A stretch of DNA of 44,256 bases from UBA922 sp035438805. Its GTDB lineage: Bacteria; Patescibacteriota; Patescibacteriia; Magasanikbacterales; UBA922. The position numbers and the translations under genes are program-made. A model generated the notes under the pieces. The model saw only the letters and a list, made by a program, of their open reading frames with translations, had not been told where the DNA came from and searched no databases. The DNA is taken from contig DAORJA010000001.1 in assembly GCA_035438805.1 (NCBI GenBank), positions 1 to 44,256 on the forward strand, in the 5' to 3' direction. How positions within the stretch are numbered: position 1 is the first letter of the stretch; each line of letters opens with the position of its first letter. Shown piece after piece: positions 24,333 through 32,419 of this stretch.

Positions 24333-24971
24333 ATGCAGCCCCTATACCATAAGCGAGCAAACATAGTTTTACGCGAGCTTAAGAAATTATTTCCTGCGTC
24401 AAAAACTATTCTTGAATTTGGGAATCATGTTGAATTGCTTTTCGCAGTCATGTTGTCTGCGCAGACTACGGACAAACAGGTAAATGTGGTCACACGAAAG
24501 CTATTCAAGAAATATCCCAAACTAAAAGATTATGTAGAAGCATTAGACAATGATTTTACGACAGACGTTTCATCCGTAAATTACTATCGGACCAAGGCAA
24601 AACACATACTCGCAACTGCAAGAAAGCTTCACCTGGATTTCAAAGGAAAGCTACCAAAAACAGTGGAAGAAATGATGTCTTTCCCTGGGGTCGGACGAAA
24701 AACTGCATTAGTAGTATTGGGAAATGCACATAATATTGTTGAAGGAATTGCCGTTGATACTCATGTGCAGCGACTATCAAAAGCTTTGAAACTTACCAAA
24801 CACACGGTTCCTGAAAAGATTGAAAAAGATTTGAAAGAATTATTTCCGAAAAGTGAATGGTTTCAATTAACCAATAGACTCATTGATTACGGCCGCATGT
24901 ATTGTCCTGCACGATGCACGCATACGAATTGTCCGATTATACAGATACTAATAAAGAAAGAATTATATTAA
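24333..24971 (+). CDS. nth: Endonuclease III
   Basis: Bifunctional DNA glycosylase/AP lyase for oxidised pyrimidines. 212 aa. The Lys of the helix-hairpin-helix (MSFPGVGRKTALVVLG) and the catalytic Asp (IAVDTHVQRLSKALKL) are intact, as is MLSAQTTDKQVN at the substrate pocket. The C-terminal cluster region reads YGRMYCPARCTHTNCPIIQI, with only three Cys (191, 195, 200) in C-X3-C-X4-C spacing. The canonical four-Cys C-X6-C-X2-C-X5-C motif is not met, so a 4Fe-4S cluster is doubtful. It ends 3 bp before the RNA methyltransferase gene and shares its transcript. Confidence 0.93.
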   Translation: MQPLYHKRANIVLRELKKLFPASKTILEFGNHVELLFAVMLSAQTTDKQVNVVTRKLFKKYPKLKDYVEALDNDFTTDVSSVNYYRTKAKHILATARKLHLDFKGKLPKTVEEMMSFPGVGRKTALVVLGNAHNIVEGIAVDTHVQRLSKALKLTKHTVPEKIEKDLKELFPKSEWFQLTNRLIDYGRMYCPARCTHTNCPIIQILIKKELY

Positions 24972-24974
24972 TCT

Positions 24975-26252
24975 ATGCAACAAGTAACGATTGAAAAACT
25001 CATATTCGGTGGACAAGGATTTGCTCGTGTGGACGGTGTTGTGTATTTTATTTGGAATGCGTTGCCTGGCGAAACTGTAGAAATTGAAGTTTTGAAAAAG
25101 AAAAAAGAATATATCGAAGCAGTAGCTACAAAAATAATTACTCCATCGCCCTTTCGTGTAGAGCCCAAAGACGCACACTTCCTCTCGACCAGTCCCTGGC
25201 AGATCATGAGTTATGAAAAAGAAAATGAATGGAAAAAAGAGATTGCGATTGAAGTGTATAAACGTATTGGAAAAGGCGCGTTTGCCGACGTCTCTCCAGA
25301 ACTCGTATTTGATCCAGAAAAATATTATAGCTATCGAAATAAGATGGAATTCAGCTTTGCAGTAGATAAAACTGGACGCACGTGTCTCGGATTTTTTGAG
25401 CGCGGCAAAAAAGTACGATTTGCGGTAGAGGGTTCTGAGCTTGCTGACACTGCAATTAATGAAACATCAGCCTACATTCTCGCCTGGGTACGGAAGCATC
25501 ATATTCCTATGCGAAGCCTCAAAAGTCTCATGGTCAGAAGCGATGGTAATGGAAAAACTATTGCAGCATTATTTATCAAAGACCGAATGGATTTTCCAGA
25601 TTATCCAGAACTCAATGACCAAATGATTGGGTTCCAATTATATTATTCTACCCACAAATCCCCTGCTTCAGTCCCGACAGACACGCTCTATACCAAGGGA
25701 CAGGATTATATTATCGTTACTCTTCGAGATATTGAATTCAAAGTTGGGCTCCTCAGTTTTTTCCAGGTACATCTACCGGTGTTTGAAAAAGCATTGGATG
25801 ATATTTACGAATATATTCCAAAAAAATCTAATCTGCTTGATCTCTATTCTGGGGTTGGATCAATTGGATTACCCGTTCACAAACGCGCAAAAGAATTAAC
25901 GCTCGTAGATAATAATACTGAAGCAATTCAGTATGCGACAGAGAATATTGAGCTTAATAACATAAAAAATGCGACTGCGATCTGCAAACCGACTGAAGAT
26001 ATTATTTCACTCATCACATCGGACGCAATTGTGATTCTTGATCCACCACGTGTCGGACTCCATCATCGAGTAGTGGAGCGAATATTGGAAACAAAACCAA
26101 AAACAATTATTTATTTGTCCTGTGATCTCTCGACTCAGGCACGAGATATTTCTCTCCTTCACCCTACCTACAACATCACCTTTTCTCGTCTCTACAATTT
26201 CTTCCCACGAACACCGCATATTGAGGGATTGTGTGTGCTCACACTTGTATAA
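24975..26252 (+). CDS. RNA m5U methyltransferase of the TrmA/RumA (RlmCD) family
   Basis: SAM-dependent methyltransferase that makes 5-methyluridine in 23S rRNA or tRNA. 425 aa. An N-terminal TRAM domain (residues 1-55, IEKLIFGGQGFARVDGVVYF) is followed by a region where the CxxxxxCGGCxxQ iron-sulfur motif should be. Here it reads HFLSTSPWQIMSYEKENEWK without any Cys. The Rossmann domain has NLLDLYSGVGSIGLPVH (SAM), DPPRVGLHHRV, and the catalytic Cys383 in IIYLSCDLSTQARDI. Target U747, U1939 or U54 cannot be told apart. It is cotranscribed with nth. Confidence 0.92.
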   Translation: MQQVTIEKLIFGGQGFARVDGVVYFIWNALPGETVEIEVLKKKKEYIEAVATKIITPSPFRVEPKDAHFLSTSPWQIMSYEKENEWKKEIAIEVYKRIGKGAFADVSPELVFDPEKYYSYRNKMEFSFAVDKTGRTCLGFFERGKKVRFAVEGSELADTAINETSAYILAWVRKHHIPMRSLKSLMVRSDGNGKTIAALFIKDRMDFPDYPELNDQMIGFQLYYSTHKSPASVPTDTLYTKGQDYIIVTLRDIEFKVGLLSFFQVHLPVFEKALDDIYEYIPKKSNLLDLYSGVGSIGLPVHKRAKELTLVDNNTEAIQYATENIELNNIKNATAICKPTEDIISLITSDAIVILDPPRVGLHHRVVERILETKPKTIIYLSCDLSTQARDISLLHPTYNITFSRLYNFFPRTPHIEGLCVLTLV

Positions 26253-26262
26253 AAAATACGCA

Positions 26263-26299
26263 AACAAAAAACCAGGCTGACGAAGCACTGGTTTTTTGT
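26263..26299 (+). terminator. Terminator after the m5U methyltransferase gene (repeat copy 1)
   Basis: A-rich arm AAAAAACCAG and CTGGTTTTTT around the loop GCTGACGAAGCA. About 25 bases from the A-rich arm through the loop are identical to the terminator after the next gene (27340-27378). Confidence 0.88.
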
Positions 26300-26312
26300 T
26301 GTCATTATGATA

Positions 26313-26341
26313 TTGTAAAAAATCAATTTTATCTCTATACT
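26313..26341 (+). promoter_or_regulatory. Promoter of the cation antiporter gene
   Basis: TTGTAA (26313-26318), 17-bp spacer, TATACT (26336-26341). Start near 26348, leader about 21 nt. Confidence 0.75.
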
Positions 26342-26368
26342 AGCACAATATTCTAATAAGAATTCCGT

Positions 26369-27328
26369 ATGATTCTGTCTATTTTCCTCCTACTTGTCGG
26401 CCTCGGCATTCTCATCGTTGGCGGTGAATCACTCGTTCGTGGAGCCTCGTCTATCGCCAAACGTCTGAAAGTTGCGCCTATCGTCATCGGTCTCACCATT
26501 GTTGCCTTTGGTACTTCTGCCCCTGAGCTTGCCGTGAATTTGTTCTCAGCATTCCAAGGATCAACTGATATTGCGATTGGAAACATAATCGGAAGCAATA
26601 TAGCAAATATTCTTCTGATTCTTGGAATCTGTGCCATGATGCGCACCATACGTGTACAAAAAAATACCGTGTGGAAAGAAATTCCATTGGCACTCCTCGC
26701 CGTATTACTCGTGTTTGTGATGGCCCACGACCGCATACTCGATGGCGGCACGACCGATGCACTCACTCGCACCGACGGTCTCGCGCTCATGGGAATTTTT
26801 GCGATCTTCCTATATTACACATTCGGCATTGCAAAAGTGAGCGGTGAAGCTGACAAAGACGAGGTAAAACTGTATTCGACACCTATTTCGACTCTACTAA
26901 TTATTGGAGGGCTCGCTGGTCTCGTATTTGGTGGAAAAATCCTGGTCGACAATGCGATTGTACTCGCGCAATTGGCTGGCATGTCTGAAGCTCTCATTGG
27001 TCTCACTATTGTCGCAGTCGGCACCTCGCTTCCCGAGCTCGTAACCTCGATCATTGCCGTACGTCATGGACAGGATGATCTCGCAGTTGGAAATATTGTG
27101 GGGTCAAATATTTTTAATATTCTCTGGATACTCGGACTCACCGCTTCCATCCTCCCGCTCCCCATCTCTCCTGCCGGACAGATCGATGTACTAGTGAATA
27201 TTGGCGCGACCCTGCTTCTCTTCTTCTTTATGTTTATTGGAACAAAACATCGCCTCAACCGCTGGCAGGGACTCATGTTTGTACTCATCTATGTCGGGTA
27301 TGTAGGGTATCTAGTGATGCGAGGATAA
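26369..27328 (+). CDS. Calcium/sodium antiporter of the CaCA family (YrbG-like)
   Basis: 319-aa, about ten-helix inner-membrane exchanger. The two alpha repeats that form the ion site are exact for the family: GTSAPELAVNLFSAFQGSTD then IAIGNIIGSNIANILLI, and GTSLPELVTSIIAVRHGQDD then LAVGNIVGSNIFNILWI. The start MILSIFLLLVGLGILIVGGE then SLVRGASSIAKRLKVAPIVI is typical of K+-independent YrbG-type members. It is a single-gene unit between two near-identical terminators. Confidence 0.95.
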   Translation: MILSIFLLLVGLGILIVGGESLVRGASSIAKRLKVAPIVIGLTIVAFGTSAPELAVNLFSAFQGSTDIAIGNIIGSNIANILLILGICAMMRTIRVQKNTVWKEIPLALLAVLLVFVMAHDRILDGGTTDALTRTDGLALMGIFAIFLYYTFGIAKVSGEADKDEVKLYSTPISTLLIIGGLAGLVFGGKILVDNAIVLAQLAGMSEALIGLTIVAVGTSLPELVTSIIAVRHGQDDLAVGNIVGSNIFNILWILGLTASILPLPISPAGQIDVLVNIGATLLLFFFMFIGTKHRLNRWQGLMFVLIYVGYVGYLVMRG

Positions 27329-27339
27329 TATAAATTTTT

Positions 27340-27378
27340 ATAAACAAAAAACCAGGCTGACGAAGCTTGGTTTTTTGT
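27340..27378 (+). terminator. Terminator after the cation antiporter gene (repeat copy 2)
   Basis: AAACAAAAAACCAGG...TTGGTTTTTTGTTT hairpin. The left arm and the loop CTGACGAAGC are identical to 26263-26287, so the antiporter gene is bracketed by direct repeats. Confidence 0.85.
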
Positions 27379-27461
27379 TTTATTTGCTAGCAAATTAAGA
27401 TTTGTGAGCAAATTATGAGCCAGTGTTTAACGTGTCGGCGGCACGGGGCGCTGTAAAACAG

Positions 27462-28829
27462 CTATCGGTCGAACGGTTGAAGCCGATTGAACTCAGCTGC
27501 ACGCACTCCTGCTTCTCCTTCCTCGCCCTGAGGTTGGAGAGCTGAAGTCGCACACTTACCTGTCGTGGCAAGCGCACAAATCTCCAGGAAGGCTTCGTTC
27601 GAGAGTCGTCGATGCTCTGGATCGGGATGCGTCAGGGATGAACCGAGCGCGCAGAAATCCAGATTGTAGAAGAGCTTGGGATTCGACATGATCAACTCGA
27701 CGATGTCATGCCGAGTCTTCCATCCCTTGTTTCCAGGAACCGCCAGTTTAGCCAGGTACGGTCGAAGGACCACGTGTGGCCATTCTTCAACAACCTGAAG
27801 TGCATTCGTGACGAGCTCTCTGAGCTTCTGACCATCTTGGGTTGGGAAACCCATGACCATCAAAAACTCGGCAGTAATGCCCAGATCTCTGGTGATCTCC
27901 AGGCAGCGCACGATGTCGCCCTGCTTATTTTGACGTTTCTTCTGACTACGCCAATCTTTTTCGTCTCCGTCGATTCCGAACCCGATACACCAGAGACCTG
28001 CTCTACGAAGCAGATCATCGAAGTTGGGAATCTCCTCACGTGCTGCGAGGAAACTACCAAGACAACTGAGACATCGGATCTTGATCTCGATACCACTGTC
28101 TAACTGCATCTGCTCAATTACTTCGAGGAACCGTGCAACGATCTTCGGATTCTGGAAGAAGTCGAGACTGGACGCGTAGAATTCTAGCTTCTTCAACCTC
28201 GCACGCTGTGCAATCTGCGTGAGGTGACGCAAATCATTCACGAACACCTCGACGGATCGAAAACTTTCCTTCATCTGTTTACTAGCAGCACAGAAGTCGC
28301 ATCGGAAATGACAGCCTTGTGAGATCACTAGTACGCTCTCGTGTTCCAGGTAGCGCACCATTCGTTCTTCCCCCATCTGTTTCCAGACAGGAACGTACGA
28401 AACTGCCTCGGGTGGTGGCAAATCCAGCACTTTACAGTCTAGTGCTTGCGCCAGATCGTAATTGTCCTTGATCTGCGTGACTGCGCTGTAGGTGCCGAAG
28501 ATCCGATTGAACTGATCGGTAGTGACCCGCTCGATCACTTGGCCACCTACCAGTATCAACGTATCCTGTGCGAATGCGCGGATCTGAGGAATCAGACGTA
28601 GAAGCCCCGGTATTGCAGGAGCACCCACGACTGCGACGCCGATGAGGTCCGCTTCCCTCAGCTTCTTCCGCACATGAGTTTGATGCATCCGATCGATGTT
28701 GAGATCGACCAGTTGTACTTCGTGTCCCATTATGAGAAGTCGCGCCGCCACTGAAACGATAGATCCACTAAGGTAGACTTTATCTTTTCCGTAGGGATAA
28801 CGCTGCTCGATAAGTACAATCTTCTTCAT
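27462..28829 (-). CDS. B12-binding-domain radical SAM protein, function unknown
   Basis: 455 aa from ATG 28829 (MKKIVLIEQRYPYGKDKVYL), chosen because AGAGAGGA lies 8 nt upstream; ATG 28862 is longer but has no ribosome-binding site. An N-terminal Rossmann region of cobalamin-binding type (about 1-135: VAARLLIMGHEVQLVDLNID, DTLILVGGQVIERV) lacks an obvious DxHxxG. The radical SAM core starts with ISQGCHFRCDFCAASKQMKE, a CxxxCxxC cluster, followed by KKLEFYASSLDFF and GIGIDGDEKDW-like strands. It is an orphan: no substrate or partner gene lies next to it. Codons are visibly more G/C-rich than those of neighbours, hinting at acquisition. It could be a methyltransferase or a ring-modifying enzyme; no precise call is possible. 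Confidence 0.8.
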   Translation of the reverse strand: MKKIVLIEQRYPYGKDKVYLSGSIVSVAARLLIMGHEVQLVDLNIDRMHQTHVRKKLREADLIGVAVVGAPAIPGLLRLIPQIRAFAQDTLILVGGQVIERVTTDQFNRIFGTYSAVTQIKDNYDLAQALDCKVLDLPPPEAVSYVPVWKQMGEERMVRYLEHESVLVISQGCHFRCDFCAASKQMKESFRSVEVFVNDLRHLTQIAQRARLKKLEFYASSLDFFQNPKIVARFLEVIEQMQLDSGIEIKIRCLSCLGSFLAAREEIPNFDDLLRRAGLWCIGFGIDGDEKDWRSQKKRQNKQGDIVRCLEITRDLGITAEFLMVMGFPTQDGQKLRELVTNALQVVEEWPHVVLRPYLAKLAVPGNKGWKTRHDIVELIMSNPKLFYNLDFCALGSSLTHPDPEHRRLSNEAFLEICALATTGKCATSALQPQGEEGEAGVRAAEFNRLQPFDR

Positions 28830-28858
28830 TCTTTTATCCTCTCTCACAGAATCCATTT

Positions 28859-28879
28859 GCACCTGGAATTTCCTGGTGC
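28859..28879 (-). promoter_or_regulatory. 21-bp imperfect palindrome in the radical SAM gene leader
   Basis: GCACC-A-GGAA-A-TTCC-A-GGTGC on the minus strand, one mismatched pair. It lies between the proposed promoter and the Shine-Dalgarno sequence (28845-28838). It could be an operator or a 5' mRNA hairpin; there is no T-run. Confidence 0.45.
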
Positions 28880-28891
28880 TCTGAATAAACT

Positions 28892-28918
28892 TTTATACTA
28901 TTTTTAATTTTTTGTCAA
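28892..28918 (-). promoter_or_regulatory. Promoter of the radical SAM gene
   Basis: Minus strand TTGACA (28918-28913), 15-bp spacer, TATAAA (28897-28892). The spacing is short, but the boxes are otherwise good. Confidence 0.5.
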
Positions 28919-28949
28919 CCATAAACGAAACATTTTTACTATCAATAAT

Positions 28950-28978
28950 TTGCATAAAATTTATAACCATACTATAGT
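28950..28978 (+). promoter_or_regulatory. Promoter of the Cys-rich secreted protein gene
   Basis: TTGCAT (28950-28955), 17-bp spacer, TATAGT (28973-28978). Start near 28985, leader about 20 nt. Confidence 0.75.
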
Positions 28979-29004
28979 GTAGATACTTTAATAATTAAGA
29001 TTAT

Positions 29005-30027
29005 ATGAAATTTAAAAAAATTACTCTGATGGGGTTTGTGATTTCATTTTTTGTTTCAACTTTTTTATTTAGTCCGCCTGTAGATGCTTATGTTAATGTT
29101 AAAGGTTACACAAGAAAAGACGGGACGTATGTAGCACCCCACGTGAGAAGTAACCCAAATGGCGTTAAATACGATAACTATAGTTACAAGTCTAATCAAG
29201 GTTTATACAACAAAACATACGGTACAAGAGATACTGAGTGGGATACACCAACTTATGTTACTGACCCGGATTACTATACAGGCAAACAGTTATACGAAAA
29301 CAGTAATAGTGGATCAAGCTACTACAGTCCCACACCAATAGTTACAACACCCTCATGTCAGACTAATGAAACTTATAATTATACATACGAAAAATGTGTA
29401 TGTAAGACTGGTTACAAAGAAAATTCTTATGGCTCATGTGTTAGTTATGAAAAATATTGTCAAGAATATTATGGCTATGGAGCAACCACAAATTCAACAG
29501 GACAATGCCAGTGTAAATCAGGCTACATATATGATACTAGTGGTACTTGTCTGATCGGACAGACATACTGTGAAAAAATATATGGGACTCGTGGAGAGTT
29601 TAATTCATTAACAAATACTTGCAGTTACTGCGAACTAGGTTACCACGCGAAAAATGGTTTTTGTTATGCTGATACTCCAACCTGTAGTGTTAATGCTCAT
29701 CTAGAATCTGATAACAAATGCTATTGTGATAATGGTTACGTTGTAGACAGTACGGGGCAACAATGTATCCCACAACAGAGCCCAAGCGTTGAGGGACTTA
29801 AAATTGAAACAGAGGATCTAGTAATTGAAAAATTTATTCAACCTACTGTGTTTGCAGTGCGTATCCGTCAAAATCCTTCTTTAACCGCTCGAGTTGTAGG
29901 TACGGCCTCATCTAAAACTATATATAAAGTGATTGAAGACAATGGTGGTGATTGGATAAAAATTAACTTTGGTTTAAGCTCAAAAAAAGAAGGTTGGGTA
30001 GCTAAAAGATACGTGCAATATCGTTAA
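29005..30027 (+). CDS. Secreted Cys-rich EGF-like protein with C-terminal SH3b domain
   Basis: 340 aa with a signal peptide (about 1-29, ITLMGFVISFFVSTFLFSPP, cut near VDAYVNV). The mature N-terminus YVNVKGYTRKDGTYVAPHVR then SNPNGVKYDNYSYKSN is a motif found in many secreted bacterial proteins. Residues about 112-258 hold five Cys-rich units resembling EGF repeats (CVCKTGYKENSYGSC, CQCKSGYIYDTSGTC, CSYCELGYHAKNGFC, CYCDNGYVVDSTGQQC). A bacterial SH3 domain ends the protein (about 280-340, RIRQNPSLTARVVGTASSKT, GDWIKINF, EGWVAKRYV). It is likely a cell-surface or wall-binding protein. The gene is A/T-richer than its left neighbour and is monocistronic. Confidence 0.8.
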   Translation: MKFKKITLMGFVISFFVSTFLFSPPVDAYVNVKGYTRKDGTYVAPHVRSNPNGVKYDNYSYKSNQGLYNKTYGTRDTEWDTPTYVTDPDYYTGKQLYENSNSGSSYYSPTPIVTTPSCQTNETYNYTYEKCVCKTGYKENSYGSCVSYEKYCQEYYGYGATTNSTGQCQCKSGYIYDTSGTCLIGQTYCEKIYGTRGEFNSLTNTCSYCELGYHAKNGFCYADTPTCSVNAHLESDNKCYCDNGYVVDSTGQQCIPQQSPSVEGLKIETEDLVIEKFIQPTVFAVRIRQNPSLTARVVGTASSKTIYKVIEDNGGDWIKINFGLSSKKEGWVAKRYVQYR

Positions 30028-30047
30028 TATAAAAGATTCTCAAAAAC

Positions 30048-30077
30048 AAAAAACCGCCCCTCCCCGAGCGGTTTTTA
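30048..30077 (+). terminator. Bidirectional terminator, Cys-rich gene / tail-anchored gene
   Basis: AAAACCGC and GCGGTTTT around a C-rich 10-nt loop, with A-run and T-run on either side. Confidence 0.88.
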
Positions 30078-30093
30078 TTAAAACTAATCAAGA

Positions 30094-30519
30094 CTAAGCA
30101 AGAAGAGTCAAAATTCCACCTACAATCCCAAAAAGTAGAACAACACCAAAGCAACTCTTTGTCTTCCCATCTTTATCAAGATAATTATAGATAGGTTCTC
30201 CAAATTTTTCTTCAAAATCATTTCTAACTTTTTTGAGCTTCTTTTCAACTATTTGATCAGCGATATGTATCATCTCTTTATACACTGCTGGAGTAAAATC
30301 ACTATGGACATTTCCTGTCCTAAGATTTTCCTCCATTCCAGCCTTTACCTTTTCCCAATCTTTAATATAAACTGAATGTGTTTTTGCATACTGAAAAGAG
30401 ACATCGCAGTTTTGTTTTAAATCATCTACCTGTGCCATCTCGCCTATCAAAGTTTGAGCTGCAAAATTTTTAAGAAATTCCATCTCTTCCTCTGTAAAAG
30501 TATCGATTTTAGTTTCCAT
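30094..30519 (-). CDS. Hypothetical acidic protein with C-terminal membrane anchor
   Basis: 141 aa, no family recognised. Mostly helical and charged (DTFTEEEMEFLKNFAAQTLI, MIHIADQIVEKKLKKVRNDF), ending in one hydrophobic helix (CFGVVLLFGIVGGILTLLA) with almost no tail. That suggests a tail-anchored topology with the soluble part in the cytoplasm. It starts 19 bp after thrS on the same strand and is probably cotranscribed with it, hence possibly also under the T-box. Nothing in the sequence connects it to threonine metabolism. Confidence 0.65.
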   Translation of the reverse strand: METKIDTFTEEEMEFLKNFAAQTLIGEMAQVDDLKQNCDVSFQYAKTHSVYIKDWEKVKAGMEENLRTGNVHSDFTPAVYKEMIHIADQIVEKKLKKVRNDFEEKFGEPIYNYLDKDGKTKSCFGVVLLFGIVGGILTLLA

Positions 30520-30538
30520 ATTTAATAAAAAAGTATTG

Positions 30539-32284
30539 CTACTTCCTCTCTCTAATTTCAGTCTTCACCTTCTCTACAAACTCACTCTTGGAAATACTCA
30601 CCTGTTCCTCTTGCCCTCTCATGCGAACCATGAAATCTCCGCCTTCGAGTTCTTTGTCACCAATGACGAGCATATATGGAACTTTGCTCTGTGCGGCTTT
30701 TCTGATTTTCTTTCCAACAGTCTCGTCAGCCTTATCAATTGATACTCGGATTCCTTCTGCGCGAAGTTCTTTTGCAAGTGATTCAGCTCCTGCAATATGC
30801 TTCTCAGACACTGGTACGAATGCTACAGCGACCGGAGAGAGCCACGTAGGCCAGATTCCGGCATAATGCTCGATTAGGAATGCAGTGAACCTCTCGTGGG
30901 TCGACAATGGCGCACGATGAATGACAAATACTTCATTATTTTCTTTTCCACCTTCATCTACATATGACAACCCAAAGCGTTCACGCGCGAGGAAGTCGAG
31001 CTGAATTGTCGACATACTTTCTTCCCGACCAATCACAGACTTGAATTGTACATCAACGTTAGGTCCATAGAATGCTGCCTCATCTTCTACTTCGGTAAAC
31101 TCTACTTTCATATCAGTCAATACCTCACGAAGTACCCCTTCAGTCATTTGCCAATTTTCTGGCTGATCAATATATTTTTCTTTGTGATCTGGGCTCCATT
31201 TTGAAAGACGGAACCAGTAATTTGTGAGTCCGAAGATGTTGAAATAATTCATGGTAAGTTCCATCACACGCTTGAACTCATCTTTGATCTGCTCTTTGGT
31301 ACAGTAGATGTGTGCGTCATTCATGGTGAGTCCGCGTACACGAAGCAATCCTGCAAGAGTTCCTGAAAGTTCATTCCGATATACGGTTCCGTATTCGGCA
31401 AGACGAAGTGGGAGTTCGCGATAACTTCGAGGACTTGATCCGTAGATAATATGATGATGTGGACAATTCATGGCGCGGAGATAATACGTGCCATCATCCA
31501 TCACCATTCCCGGGTACATTCCATCTTTATAGTATGGAAGGTGGCCTGACGTAAGATAGAGTTCTTCCTTTGCCATATGTGGAGTCACCACTCGGCTATA
31601 ACCATATGACTCCTCCATTTCAGTTGCGAATTTCTCAATTTCATTTCGAATGATTGTGCCATTTGGCAACCACATGACGAGCCCTTTTCCTACTCGATCA
31701 TCGATCAAGAATAATTCCTGATCTTTGCCGATTTTTCGATGATCCCGCTTCTTTGCTTCTTCTCGCATTTTCAGATATTTTTGCAACTCATCTTTGGTTG
31801 GAAATGCTGTACCATAAATTCGAGTAAGCATTTTATTCTTCTCATCCCCTCTCCAATATGCTCCTGCAACACTGAGTAATTTGAAATTACGAAGTTCTTT
31901 TGAAGGATTCTCACTATGTCCACCACGGCATAGATCAGTGAATTTTCCTGCAGTATAGAAGGTAAGCGTTGCGCCCTCGCCTGAGAATTCCTCAATAAGC
32001 TCTTTTTTATATTCATTGTCGCGGAAAAATTCTATTGCTTCAACCGCACTCACTTCTTTATGTTCAAATTCTTTCCAATGCTTCACAATTTCACCCATTC
32101 GTTTCTCAATCTTTTTCAAATCTTCATCATTGATTTTTTCTACTCCGAAGTCGAAGTCATAATAAAACCCATCTTCAATCGCCGGACCAATTGTTCTCTT
32201 TGCCTCAGGATATAATTCCTCAACAGCAGCAGCCAATAGGTGCGCAGCTGAATGACGTAGATGTTCTAATTCTTGGTTTTGCAT
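30539..32284 (-). CDS. thrS: Threonyl-tRNA synthetase lacking the TGS domain
   Basis: Class II aminoacyl-tRNA synthetase that charges tRNA-Thr. 581 aa, starting MQNQELEHLRHSAAHLLAAA directly in the editing domain, so the roughly 60-residue TGS domain of E. coli-type enzymes (about 640 aa) is missing. Editing-site motifs HSAAH and TDLCRGGHSE are present. The catalytic core has AMNCPHHHIIYGS (zinc Cys), LSGTLAGLLRVRGLTMNDAH then IYC, and FVIHRAPLSTHERFTAFLIE (motif 3). The anticodon-binding domain (VAFVPVSEKHIAGAESLAKE) closes it. Expression should be controlled by the T-box leader at 32562-32376. Confidence 0.97.
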   Translation of the reverse strand: MQNQELEHLRHSAAHLLAAAVEELYPEAKRTIGPAIEDGFYYDFDFGVEKINDEDLKKIEKRMGEIVKHWKEFEHKEVSAVEAIEFFRDNEYKKELIEEFSGEGATLTFYTAGKFTDLCRGGHSENPSKELRNFKLLSVAGAYWRGDEKNKMLTRIYGTAFPTKDELQKYLKMREEAKKRDHRKIGKDQELFLIDDRVGKGLVMWLPNGTIIRNEIEKFATEMEESYGYSRVVTPHMAKEELYLTSGHLPYYKDGMYPGMVMDDGTYYLRAMNCPHHHIIYGSSPRSYRELPLRLAEYGTVYRNELSGTLAGLLRVRGLTMNDAHIYCTKEQIKDEFKRVMELTMNYFNIFGLTNYWFRLSKWSPDHKEKYIDQPENWQMTEGVLREVLTDMKVEFTEVEDEAAFYGPNVDVQFKSVIGREESMSTIQLDFLARERFGLSYVDEGGKENNEVFVIHRAPLSTHERFTAFLIEHYAGIWPTWLSPVAVAFVPVSEKHIAGAESLAKELRAEGIRVSIDKADETVGKKIRKAAQSKVPYMLVIGDKELEGGDFMVRMRGQEEQVSISKSEFVEKVKTEIRERK

Positions 32285-32294
32285 ATGTTTACAA

Positions 32295-32375
32295 CATTAT
32301 CTAGACGACACACGACACATGGAGCACGACTTTATTTTTGAGTCGTGATACGTGAGTCGTTGGTCGTTTTTTAAT
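32295..32375. repeat. Cluster of CACGACT / AGTCGTG inverted and direct repeats
   Basis: Between the T-box terminator and thrS lie several copies and near-copies of CACGACT (for example hairpin arms at 32328-32335 and 32341-32347, plus ACGACACACGACAC). They can form a 7-bp hairpin with a 9-nt A/T-rich loop. No coding function is evident. They may affect mRNA stability or be a degenerate intergenic repeat family. Confidence 0.5.
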
Positions 32376-32419
32376 AAAAAAACCCGACACCCTCAAGCAA
32401 GCGCCTGAGATGTGCCGGG
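32376..32419 (-). terminator. Regulated terminator of the thrS T-box
   Basis: Minus strand CCCGGCAC...GTGTCGGG (one G-U pair) continues inward as CTCAGGC-GCTT-GCTTGAG and is followed by seven T. The 5' arm reuses the CCCG needed by the antiterminator, so the two folds exclude each other. Confidence 0.9.
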
